A stretch of DNA of 64,000 nucleotides from Bacillus carboniphilus (GTDB lineage: Bacteria > Bacillota > Bacilli > Bacillales > JAIVKR01), in the NCBI RefSeq assembly GCF_020524035.2, contig NZ_CP129013.1, positions 372,001-436,000 of the forward strand, given 5' to 3'. The stretch's first letter is position 1; the number at the start of each line of letters is the position of its first letter. The notes beneath the pieces are model-generated. The model had not been told where the DNA came from. It saw only the letters and a program-made list of their open reading frames with translations, and did not search any database. Both the position numbers and the translations under genes were made by a program. Positions 55,666 to 64,000 of this stretch are shown in pieces.

Positions 55666-57138
55666 TTGAAAATACAAAAAATGTTTATTGACGGTCAGTG
55701 GATCGAATCAATCTCAAATGAAAAGCGCGAGATCATTAATCCTTTTAATAAAGAAGTGATTACAGAAGCATATGAAGGTGACCGAGAAGATGCAAAAAAA
55801 GCCATCAATGCTGCTCGTCATGCATTTGATCATGGCAACTGGGCGCAAATGCCTGCTCTTGATAGAGGTCAAATCGTGCTAAACATTTCAAATATGATCC
55901 GAAGAGATAAAGAAGAACTTGCTAAATTAGAAACGTTAGATACAGGTAAAACCATAGAAGAAAGTCGTGCAGATATGGATGATATCGCTAACGTTTTTCA
56001 ATATTTTGCTGGATTAGCAGATAAACATGCGGGTGAAGTTATTGCGTCACCTATTCCAGACTCCGAAAGTAAGATTGTACGTGAACCAATAGGGATATGT
56101 GCACAAATCACTCCTTGGAACTATCCATTGTTACAAGCAGCATGGAAGATTGCTCCTGCTCTTGTTGCTGGAAATGCCATTGTCGTTAAACCTTCTGAAA
56201 TTACTCCTTTAACAACGGTGAAAGTATTTGAACTTATCGAAGAAGCAGGGGTGCCAAAGGGAATTGCTAACTTAGTGCTAGGAGCTGGTGCTTCTGTAGG
56301 GGCTGAACTAAGTGAAAATACAGATGTAGACCTTGTTTCATTCACTGGTGGAATTGAAACAGGAAAGAAAATCATGAGAGCTGCGAGTGTAAACGTAAAG
56401 AAAATAGCTCTTGAGTTAGGTGGTAAAAACCCGAATATCGTCTTTGCCGATGCAGACTTTGAAACGGCTGTTGACCAAGCCTTAAACGCTGTATTCTTCC
56501 ATGCTGGACAAGTTTGTTCTGCTGGTTCACGACTTTTAGTAGAAGAAAGTATTCACGATCAGTTTGTTGAAGAACTTATTAATAGAGCGAAGAAGATTAA
56601 GTTAGGTAATGGTTTTGATGATGATACACAAATGGGACCTGTTATTTCAGCAGAGCACTTAGCTAAAGTTGAGGGCTATATTAAAATCGGTCTAGAAGAG
56701 GGGGCGACTCTTGCATTAGGTGGTAAGAGACCAGAAGATTCAGAGTTACAGAACGGTTTCTTCTTAGAGCCTACAATCTTTACAAACTGTCAATCTAGTA
56801 TGCGTATTGTTCAAGAAGAGGTGTTTGGACCTGTTTTAACAATTGAAAAATTCAATTCAACTGAAGAAGTAATTGAAAAAGCAAATGATACGATTTATGG
56901 ATTAGCAGGGGCTGTCTGGTCAAACGACTTAAATAAAGCAGAATTTGTAGCTTCCAAGTTAAGAATGGGAACAGTTTGGATTAATGACTTCCATCCATAC
57001 TTTGCTCAAGCTCCTTGGGGTGGATATAAACAGTCTGGATTTGGTCGTGAGTTAGGTCAAATGGGACTAGAGGAATATACAGAAATTAAACACGTTTATC
57101 GAAATACTAATCCTCAACCAGTAGGTTGGTTTAACTAA
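55666..57138 (+). CDS. gbsA: Betaine aldehyde dehydrogenase
   Basis: 490 residues, the length of GbsA. Catalytic Cys in HAGQVCSAGSRLL, Glu in LELGGKNPN, Asn in PWNYPLLQA, and NAD-binding FTGGIETGKKI. TTG 55666 is chosen since AGGAGGGTG lies seven bases upstream. Oxidises betaine aldehyde to the osmoprotectant glycine betaine with NAD+. Forms an operon with gbsB 62 bp downstream, opposite to gbsR. Confidence 0.95.
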   Translation: MKIQKMFIDGQWIESISNEKREIINPFNKEVITEAYEGDREDAKKAINAARHAFDHGNWAQMPALDRGQIVLNISNMIRRDKEELAKLETLDTGKTIEESRADMDDIANVFQYFAGLADKHAGEVIASPIPDSESKIVREPIGICAQITPWNYPLLQAAWKIAPALVAGNAIVVKPSEITPLTTVKVFELIEEAGVPKGIANLVLGAGASVGAELSENTDVDLVSFTGGIETGKKIMRAASVNVKKIALELGGKNPNIVFADADFETAVDQALNAVFFHAGQVCSAGSRLLVEESIHDQFVEELINRAKKIKLGNGFDDDTQMGPVISAEHLAKVEGYIKIGLEEGATLALGGKRPEDSELQNGFFLEPTIFTNCQSSMRIVQEEVFGPVLTIEKFNSTEEVIEKANDTIYGLAGAVWSNDLNKAEFVASKLRMGTVWINDFHPYFAQAPWGGYKQSGFGRELGQMGLEEYTEIKHVYRNTNPQPVGWFN

Positions 57139-57199
57139 TAAAACTGAAACTTAAGCAGAAATCTTAAAGTTTTTATTCGGAAAAAAGGGGCGTATATAG

Positions 57200-58408
57200 A
57201 TGACTTTAAATATGAAAGTAGAAGCAATGCAAAATTTCCACACATTTGAAATTCCAACAGTGATCAAACATGGTATTGGTTCCATTAAACATATTGGAGA
57301 CGAATTGAAAAAATTAGGGGTTTCAAAAGCGTTAATCGTCACTGACCCAGGAATTTATAATGCAGGAGTTGTTTCACCTGTTGAAACAGCAGTCAAAGAA
57401 GCGGGTATTGAGGTTGTTTTATTTAATAAAGTTGAACCTAATCCACCTGTAAGACTTGTAGCGGAAGGTTCAAAAGTATATAAAGAAGAAGGTTGTGACG
57501 GTCTAATTGCTGTCGGTGGCGGAAGTTCTATGGATACAGCTAAAGCAATCGGTGTGGAAGCCGTTCATGATGGTAGCGTACTTGATTATGAAGCAGCTGA
57601 AGGCAAAAAGCCACTTGAAAATCGTATACCACCATTAACGACCATCCCTACTACGGCTGGTACAGGGTCAGAAGTTACTCAATGGGCTGTTATTACCGAT
57701 GAAAAACGCGAATTTAAATTTAATACTGGTGGTCCATTAATCGCTGCTCATTTAACGATTATTGATCCGGAAATGCATGTGTCTATGCCGCCACACGTAA
57801 CTGCAATGACTGGAATTGATGCACTTGCACACGCTATTGAATGTTATACGATGAAATATGCACAACCAATTACAGATGCGGTTGCCTTAATGGCGATTGA
57901 ATACGGTGCTAAATATATTCGTCGTGCCTTTAGTGATGGTGAAGATTTAGAAGCGCGTTATGCAATGAGCCAAGCTGCGATGTTAGCTGGACTTTCTTAT
58001 GGCTCTGAATCTGCTGGTGCAGCGCACGCAATGAGTCAAACTTTAGGAGGAATTATTCCAGTTGCTCATGGTCAATGTGTTGCAGCAATGATGGGACCTG
58101 TTATGGAATACAACTGGAAAGGATATCCTGAAAAATTCGCGCGTATTGCTCAAGCATTTGGCATCAATACATCAAATATGTCTGTTGAAGAAGCAGCTAA
58201 AGCTTCTGTTAATTGGATGTATGATCTAGTTGAAGATTTAGAGGTACCATCTCTTCAGGAACAAGGCGTATCACCTGATATGGTTGAAAGATTAGCAAAA
58301 GAAGCGATGAAAGATCCTCAAACAGTTGGTAATCCAAGAGACTTAACTGAAAAAGACTATGTTTGGATTTACAATCGTTGCTTTAACCTAACGAAAAAAA
58401 CAGTATAA
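57200..58408 (+). CDS. gbsB: Choline dehydrogenase, type III (iron-type) alcohol dehydrogenase
   Basis: 402 residues, identical to the length of B. subtilis GbsB. Iron-ADH signatures: GGGSSMDTAKAIGVEA, the metal-site region SAGAAHAMSQTLGG and VAHGQCVAAMM. Converts choline to betaine aldehyde. AAAAGGGG precedes the ATG. Terminator at 58422. Confidence 0.95.
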   Translation: MTLNMKVEAMQNFHTFEIPTVIKHGIGSIKHIGDELKKLGVSKALIVTDPGIYNAGVVSPVETAVKEAGIEVVLFNKVEPNPPVRLVAEGSKVYKEEGCDGLIAVGGGSSMDTAKAIGVEAVHDGSVLDYEAAEGKKPLENRIPPLTTIPTTAGTGSEVTQWAVITDEKREFKFNTGGPLIAAHLTIIDPEMHVSMPPHVTAMTGIDALAHAIECYTMKYAQPITDAVALMAIEYGAKYIRRAFSDGEDLEARYAMSQAAMLAGLSYGSESAGAAHAMSQTLGGIIPVAHGQCVAAMMGPVMEYNWKGYPEKFARIAQAFGINTSNMSVEEAAKASVNWMYDLVEDLEVPSLQEQGVSPDMVERLAKEAMKDPQTVGNPRDLTEKDYVWIYNRCFNLTKKTV

Positions 58409-58421
58409 TAACTAATTAAAG

Positions 58422-58457
58422 AAGAGCTTCCAATATTTATATTGGGAGCTCTTTTTT
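58422..58457 (+). terminator. gbsAB terminator
   Basis: AAGAGCTTCCAATA and TATTGGGAGCTCTT (one G-T pair), then T-run. Confidence 0.9.
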
Positions 58458-58499
58458 ACATAGACAATTTCATATAAGAGGTTGTTCAAAAAGTCCTAC

Positions 58500-58563
58500 G
58501 ATGGCCTGGATGGCCTAGCATCATCGTTAGCCACAGGACATGGCTGAACTTAGATGATGTTCC
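58500..58563 (+). other. Structured module A inside repeat family A
   Basis: Stem 1 GGCC/GGCC (58503-58515, loop TGGAT), TAG, stem 2 CATCAT/ATGATG (58519-58524 with 58554-58559), enclosing stem 3 AGCCA/TGGCT with loop CAGGACA. Confidence 0.6.
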
Positions 58564-58610
58564 TTAAATGTCGGTTGAATAACTTTGTTGGTTTGCTTTT
58601 CCGACACTCC

Positions 58611-58672
58611 GACGCCAGGATTGGCTAGCACGAGCGTTGTCCCTAGGATGGGGACGTATTTAGCTCGTGATC
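58611..58672 (+). other. Structured module B inside repeat family A
   Basis: Stem 1 GCCA/TGGC (loop GGAT), TAG, stem 2 CACGAG/CTCGTG (58629-58634 with 58664-58669), stem 3 GTCCC/GGGAC with loop TAGGATG. Stem sequences differ from module A but pairing is kept. Confidence 0.6.
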
Positions 58673-58701
58673 TTTTTCCTTAACGTACACTGTGGTGCTT
58701 C

Positions 58702-58764
58702 GATGCCCAGGACGGGCTAGCGCAGGCGTTGCTCTCGCGACGTGGCTGAACTTAGCCTGTGATC
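58702..58764 (+). other. Structured module C inside repeat family A
   Basis: Stem 1 GCCC/GGGC (loop AGGAC), TAG, stem 2 CGCAGG/CCTGTG (58721-58726 with 58756-58761, one G-T). Stem 3 is weak. Stem 2 arms are 29 nt apart in all three modules. Confidence 0.6.
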
Positions 58765-58908
58765 CTTTAACTAGTCGCTTCGTTCTTCAGCGTCCTTTTT
58801 TCCCTACTTTTTGAACACGCACTATAAGAAATAAAATGAATAACCCTGTTTTTTTATTACAATACTAACCCCATACATGTTCAGTGTTAAATAGAAGGAG
58901 GGTTAATC

Positions 58909-60442
58909 TTGAATAGAAAATTTACATCCGTTTTTATCATATCGGTCACGGTCGCGATCCTCTTTATCATATGGGGAGTCATCCCAGAAGAATCGTTAGG
59001 AAGTGCCAGTTTAGAGTCAGTTACAACTTCTGTACATAAATTTATTATCGAAAAGTTTGGCTGGTTCTATTTGTTAACCGCTACGTTCTTTCTAGTGTTT
59101 GCAGTTTGGTTGTTGTTTACAAAATATGGAACTATCAAGCTTGGACCAAACGACTCAGAGCCAGAATATAATTATATAACGTGGTTTGGAATGCTTTTCA
59201 GTGCTGGAATGGGGATTGGTCTCGTTTTTTGGGGAGTAGCAGAGCCCATGTATCATTATAGTACTCCACCTGTTGGAGAAGGATTCACAGATCAAGCAGC
59301 GAAGGATGCCATGCGTTATTCCTTTTTTCATTGGGGACTACATCCATGGGCGATTTATTCTGTTTTAGGACTTGCACTTGCCTATTTTACTTTTCGAAAA
59401 GGAGAGAATGGGATTATTAGTGGAATTCTTAGGCCTATCTTCGGAGACCGTGTAGATGGACCTCTTGGAACACTGATTAATTTTATTGCTGTCTTTGCTA
59501 CCATTTTTGGCGTGGCAACTTCTTTAGGATTGGGAGCTATACAAATAAGTGGGGGTGCCTCCTATTTATTTAGCGGCATTGAGAACAATATTACCACTCA
59601 ACTCATTATTATTGCTATCGTGACCGTCCTATTTATGCTATCTGCTCAAACAGGGCTAAATAAGGGGATCAGATATTTAAGTAATATTAATGTGATTTTG
59701 GCTATATTATTAATGTTGTTCCTTTTGTTTACAGGTCCTACTAATTTTATTATGGATTTCTTTACGACTACATTAGGTGTATATGTTCAAAATTTACCAT
59801 CCATGAGTTTTCGGTTAACTCCATTTAATGCTGATAACACATGGGTGCAAGATTGGACAATCTTTTATTGGGCTTGGTGGATTTCATGGGCTCCATTTGT
59901 AGGCATGTTTATTGCAAGAATATCAAGAGGTAGAACCATTCGAGAATTTATTTTAGGCGTTTTATTAGTGCCAACAATTTTTGGAGCGTTATGGTTTTCT
60001 GTATTTGGAGGATCAGCCCTTCATTTACAACATTTTGATAGCATTGCGATATTAGATATTATCAATGAACAAGGAACGGAAATTGCCCTCTTTTCTGTCT
60101 TTGAAGAATTTCCATTAGGATCTTTAATGTCATTTATTGCTGTATTGCTTATTAGTACCTTTTTTATTACATCGGCAGATTCTGCGACTTTTGTTCTAGG
60201 GATGCAAACGACAAATGGAAGTTTAAATCCATCTAATTTCATAAAGTTTGTGTGGGGAATCATACAATCCGCTTCAGCTGCGATTCTTTTGTATAGTGGT
60301 GGACTTGCAGCATTGCAAAGAGCTTCCATTATTGCTGCGCTCCCGTTTGCCATCATTCTGATTTGTGTAGTCTTTTCTTTTTTTTAAAGCTTTAGGAACA
60401 GAGAAGGTTGTTCGCTATAAAGTAACAAGTAATGGTGAATAA
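58909..60442 (+). pseudogene. BCCT-family glycine betaine transporter (OpuD-like), frameshift in a T8 run
   Basis: Twelve helices; BCCT signatures are GMGIGLVFWGVAEP, HWGLHPWAIYS and the Trp-rich FYWAWWISWAPFVGMFIARISRG. The T8 tract at 60378-60385 truncates the protein at residue 492; one T fewer gives KALGTEKVVRYKVTSNGE to 60442. The lost part is only the cytoplasmic tail, so even the short form might be active. TTG 58909 behind GAAGGAGGG. Na+-coupled import of glycine betaine or choline, fitting the gbs neighbours. Confidence 0.87.
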
Positions 60443-60644
60443 ACCGATGTGACGAGGTATCTGTAACTTGTATGGGTCATTCCTATAGAAATATCAATCA
60501 ATGTAGAGGAATTATAAAAAAAGTAATAGTTTTCTTAATTATCAGGAAAATATCACGTGATTTAAAGAAAAATCTCCCTATTTAGAATTTGTTCCAATAT
60601 TTTGATTATGTTAAGATGGTGTCGATAAACTAAGGAGGTCACTT

Positions 60645-61232
60645 ATGAATTGGTATGAAAAGCTTAATCAATACTTTCCTGTACAAGAAATGAAATCTGA
60701 AAAACATTTTAATCTTCTGCTGAATGAAAAAGGGGACATTTACAAAAAGGACGAGGGACCTTATCATGTCCTTCTCTATGCAGAGTTAAAAGATTTTATT
60801 TTTATTGACTATATTTATGTATCCAAAGATGCAAGAGGGAAAGGCATTGGGCATAAAATTATCGATCGACTTAAAAATAAAAATAAAGCGATTATTTTAG
60901 AGGTTGAGCCTGTGAATTACCAAGATAGTGATACGGAAAAAAGGTTACATTTTTATGCTCGTGAAGATTTTAGGCATGCCAAGAGGATTGGTTATGAAAG
61001 AAAATCGCTTGCAACTGATGAGTTAAATGTGATGGAGATTTTATATTGGACTCCAACAAATGAATCCGAAGAGAGTATTCTCGAAAAAATGAAAAAAACT
61101 TATGAAGAAATTCATACGTATAAAGATGATGAGATCTACGGTGAATCCTATCAACCTGTTGAAGAGGTTTTAACCCTCGATCAAGAAAAAGACGATATTT
61201 TAGAGCAAATTCAATCAGGAATAAAAAGCTGA
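60645..61232 (+). CDS. GNAT-family N-acetyltransferase, 195 aa
   Basis: Acetyl-CoA motif YIYVSKDARGKGIGHKII (RGKGIG) within a GNAT core of about 150 residues, followed by an acidic C-terminal helix region (YEEIHTYKDDEIYGESYQPVEE). AAGGAGG precedes the ATG. Resembles YkwB-like proteins of Bacillus. Substrate unknown. Confidence 0.82.
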   Translation: MNWYEKLNQYFPVQEMKSEKHFNLLLNEKGDIYKKDEGPYHVLLYAELKDFIFIDYIYVSKDARGKGIGHKIIDRLKNKNKAIILEVEPVNYQDSDTEKRLHFYAREDFRHAKRIGYERKSLATDELNVMEILYWTPTNESEESILEKMKKTYEEIHTYKDDEIYGESYQPVEEVLTLDQEKDDILEQIQSGIKS

Positions 61233-61658
61233 TTCTTTTATTCCTACTATTTCAAATAAAATGACAAAAGACTTTCTGAAAAGAGGGTCTTTTTTTTAAC
61301 TTTTAAGAAAAAAGAGGGATCCCACAACAATGAATAAATAATTTTGCTTTTTATCTTAAACTTTATAGGCAAAAAGGGTAGAAATATATTTATCTAAGTA
61401 AAAAAGAAAAAGTATTCTAATTTTTACAGAAAAATATTGTAATAATCATGGATACCTTTATAACACTCATATTTATAAAAAAGGGTCTTAATACCTATGC
61501 ACGCTGGAAAAAATAGTAACAATGTATGATTTAAAATTATTGCTCCTTATTTTACCATTAACATAGTAGTTAAAATCACTGTGAAACAGGATCTTACGTA
61601 ATATTGTCATGTTCTTTATTAAGAACAAACCATTAAAGTATTTTAAGGAGGAATCGTA
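61233..61658. other. Gene-free stretch, 426 bp
   Basis: Holds the terminator of the acetyltransferase gene (61266-61297) and very AT-rich DNA. The frame on the minus strand at 61488-61724 has no ribosome site and overlaps a real gene. Nothing else seen. Confidence 0.5.
61266..61297 (+). terminator. Terminator of the acetyltransferase gene
   Basis: AAAAGAC and GTCTTTT arms, 14-nt loop, T8 run. Confidence 0.7.
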
Positions 61659-61976
61659 GTGAAAAGTAAAAATTTGTATAAACAAGCTTATAATGAGATC
61701 AATCGAATTGCTATTCAGTATCAAGGGGTTTGGGATTCAGGGGATTTATTGAAGAATATACCTAAAAATCCAGTTCATGATGAAAGAAAGTCTTTAAATA
61801 ACTTGATTTCTATTGCAGAACAAGAGTATATAAACGTTGAAGAACAAATAAAGACATTTAGTTATGTTACAATGGAAGGTGTGACAAAGAGAGATTTAAA
61901 AAAATTAGAAAAACGCTTACGCCGATTTGTTGAAAAATATCAAGAGTATTTATTTGAAATACAGATAAAAAGATAA
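61659..61976 (+). CDS. Hypothetical helical protein, 105 aa
   Basis: GTG 61659 behind AAGGAGG. Mostly helical and basic (NLYKQAYNEINRIAIQYQG, KRDLKKLEKRLRRFVEKYQEYLFEIQIKR), likely coiled coil. No family recognised. It precedes pncA by 63 bp on the same strand and may be cotranscribed. Confidence 0.65.
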   Translation: MKSKNLYKQAYNEINRIAIQYQGVWDSGDLLKNIPKNPVHDERKSLNNLISIAEQEYINVEEQIKTFSYVTMEGVTKRDLKKLEKRLRRFVEKYQEYLFEIQIKR

Positions 61977-62039
61977 ATTTTAAAATATACTGACTTATAT
62001 TTTTAAGCTTAATATAGTGACAAAGGGAGGTCTTAAAAC

Positions 62040-62588
62040 ATGGCAAAAGCACTTATTACGATTGATTATACGAATGATTTTGTTGCTGAAGATGGGGCAT
62101 TAACTTGTGGAGAACCAGCTCGAATAATAGAGCCTCAAATGGTTGAATTGACTGAAAAGTTTATTCAAAATAACGATTATGTCTTTTTTGCTACTGATGT
62201 TCATGAAAGAGATAATATGTACCATCCAGAGTCCGAATTATTCCCTCCACATAATTTAAGAGGTACAAAGGGGAGAGAACTATTTGGTCGTTTAAAAGGG
62301 GTGTACGAATCCAATAAGAAAAACAGTCGAGTGATCTGGCTTGATAAAACAAGGTACAGTGCATTTGCTGGTACAAATCTCGAAATACTGTTGCGAGAAA
62401 GAGGGATAGAAGAACTGTATTTAACAGGTGTCTGTACGGATATTTGCGTTCTTCATACGGCAATGGATGCTTACAATAAAGGTTTTCAAATTGTTGTTCA
62501 TCAAGAGGCGGTAGCAAGCTTTAATCAAGCTGGTCACCAGTGGGCACTCGATCATTTTAAAAGCTGTTTAGGAGCGAAAGTTATTTAG
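62040..62588 (+). CDS. pncA: Nicotinamidase
   Basis: 182 residues, isochorismatase fold with the nicotinamidase layout: Asp in TIDYTNDF, metal His/Asp in DVHERDN, Lys in LDKTRYSAFAGTNLE and catalytic Cys in GVCTDICVLHT. Converts nicotinamide to nicotinate in NAD salvage. AAGGGAGG precedes the ATG. Next to pncB, the following step, as in the B. subtilis yueJ-yueK region. Confidence 0.92.
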   Translation: MAKALITIDYTNDFVAEDGALTCGEPARIIEPQMVELTEKFIQNNDYVFFATDVHERDNMYHPESELFPPHNLRGTKGRELFGRLKGVYESNKKNSRVIWLDKTRYSAFAGTNLEILLRERGIEELYLTGVCTDICVLHTAMDAYNKGFQIVVHQEAVASFNQAGHQWALDHFKSCLGAKVI

Positions 62589-62693
62589 TTATTGAATGCT
62601 GGATCTTTCTTCACAAGAGTCTCCTTAACTCTTCAGTGTTGTTTTTGTACTTTTTAAAAGATCTAGACTACTATAATTGTAAGGGTGATCTAC

Positions 62694-64000
62694 TTGACTT
62701 ATAGGGATGATAGCTTTTCATTACATACAGATTTATATCAAATAAACATGGTTGAATCTTATTGGCGAGATGGCATTGCTGACCGAAGAGCCGTTTTTGA
62801 AGTTTTTTTTAGAAGCATTCCTTTTGGAAATGGTTATGCGGTTTTTGCAGGTTTGGAGAAAGTAATTAGTTATTTAAACAACTTTTCCTTTACAGAGAGT
62901 GATTTAGCTTATTTGCGAGATCAATTAGGTTATGATGAAGATTTTATTTCTTTCTTGAAAGAAATAAGATTTACAGGGACTGTTCGATCGATGGTAGAAG
63001 GAGAGGTTGTTTTTGGTGGAGAACCTCTTATTCAAATTGAATCTAATTTAGCAGAAGCTCAGCTAATTGAAACGGCGATTTTAAATATAATCAACTATCA
63101 AACTTTAATTGCAACCAAGGCATCTCGAATGAAGCAAATTATCGGAGAGGCTTCTGCTCTTGAATTTGGATCAAGACGAGCACACGAATGGGATGCAGCA
63201 CTTTTGGGGAGCGAGAGCTTGCTTTCATTGGAGGATTTGAGGCTACATCGAATGTTAGAGCAGGTAAAATGTTCAACATTCCAGTGGCTGGGACACATTC
63301 TCATTCATTTGTACAAGCTTATCAAGATGAATATATCGCTTTTAAGAAATACGCCGATTCTCACAAAGACTGTGTTTTCTTAGTCGATACGTATGATACG
63401 CTTAGGTCAGGGGTTCCAAATGCAATCAAAGTAGCAAAAGAGTTTGGGGAGAAAATTAATTTTAATGCGATCCGCTTAGATAGTGGAGATATGGCTTATT
63501 TATCAAAAGAAGCGAGAAAGATGCTCGACCAAGCAGGGTTCACTGATACGAAGATCATAGCTTCAAACGATTTAGATGAAGAAAAAATATTAAATTTAAA
63601 CCTCCAAGGTGCAAAAATCGATATTTGGGGTATTGGAACTAAATTAATAACGGCTTATGATGAGCCCGCACTTGGAGCAGTTTATAAACTTGTATCTATT
63701 GAAAATGATCAAGGTGAGATGAAAGATTCGATTAAGATTAGTGCTAATCCAGAAAAAGTAACCACTCCAGGTATTAAAAAGGTCTTTCGTATCATTAATA
63801 ATCGAACGATGAAATCTGAAGGAGATTATATTTCTTTGTATACAGAAGACCCTAATAAACAAAAACAACTTCATATGTTCCATCCTGTTTATACATATTT
63901 AAGTAAAAATGTGGACGACTTTAATGCGATCGATCTGCATAAGACCATTTTTAAAGATGGGGAACTCTTGTATACAACACCTCAAGTGAGAGAGATACAA
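62694..64000 (+). pseudogene. pncB: Nicotinate phosphoribosyltransferase, frameshift, C-terminus beyond window
   Basis: TTG 62694 behind AAGGGTG. N-terminal segment SLHTDLYQINMVESYW, then FGSRRAHEWDAAL, where the frame breaks near 63202-63209 (T4G4 tract). The next frame continues IGGFEATSNVRAGKMF, the phospho-His loop GTHSHSFVQAY, LDSGDMAYLS and WGIGTKLITAYD, and stays open to the window end. Makes nicotinate mononucleotide from nicotinate, PRPP and ATP. As NAD salvage is normally maintained, the break is probably a sequencing error. Confidence 0.9.

Larger units (their letters stand above)
58477..58826. repeat. MITE-like repeat family A, long copy with three structured modules
   Basis: Same terminal inverted repeats and framework as the 157-bp copy at 11817, but about 190 bp longer because three GC-rich modules occupy the variable sites. 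No open frame. Fills the gap between gbsB and the BCCT gene together with the BCCT promoter region. Confidence 0.8.

Overview
The window is AT-rich DNA from an endospore-forming Bacillaceae bacterium. Evidence is a CotD-type spore coat protein, two Ger-type germination proteins, a CwlC-like amidase, a GbsA/GbsB betaine pathway, a sigma-W-type promoter before a PspA/NfeD/flotillin operon, and the strong AAGGAGG ribosome sites of Firmicutes. I do not assign a species.

Layout. 1-12 kb: a neutral ceramidase running off the left edge, a holin-like mini-toxin, a CWB2 wall protein, CHRD and isochorismatase proteins, a large flavoprotein, a fragment of prolyl-tRNA synthetase, LOG, DUF4937 and VOC proteins. 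12-18 kb: queD, a Ca2+-type P-ATPase, and feoA-feoB plus a Cys-rich partner behind an FNR box and a Fur-like box. 18-24 kb: germination genes, a HAD phosphatase, GNAT and M42 proteins. 23.7-32 kb: kynA and kynU (kynB is not here), a purine permease, three tandem copies of an apparent FNR-controlled small RNA, cotD, a methionine aminopeptidase, a decayed LPXTG protein and cwlC. 32-38 kb: a peptide-export/maturation island holding a hydrophobic YxxP-leader peptide, a membrane permease-like protein, a PqqD(RRE)-M50 protease fusion, small membrane and LytTR proteins, an ABC ATPase and a degenerate LytTR response regulator. 38-48 kb: brnQ, nagA, two subtilases, MFS and EamA exporters. 48-53 kb: a C-rich small RNA candidate, a YczE-type protein and pspA-nfeD-floT. 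53-60 kb: a choline-to-glycine-betaine block (choline transporter, gbsR, gbsA, gbsB, BCCT transporter). 60-64 kb: acetyltransferase and the NAD-salvage genes pncA and pncB, the latter running off the right edge.

The two most interesting items are the triplicated sRNA locus (26.3-26.9 kb), where each copy has a TGTGA-N6-TCACA box exactly 41.5 bp upstream of the predicted start and a C-rich terminator hairpin, and the RRE-protease peptide cluster (32.6-37.8 kb). A third is a 350-bp repeat at 58.5 kb carrying three hairpin modules whose stems covary.

Caution: eleven genes carry about thirteen single-base frameshifts, many in homopolymers, and some of these genes are housekeeping (pncB). Sequencing error is at least as likely as gene decay. 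These genes are listed as single spanning 'pseudogene' entries so that the whole locus is readable.
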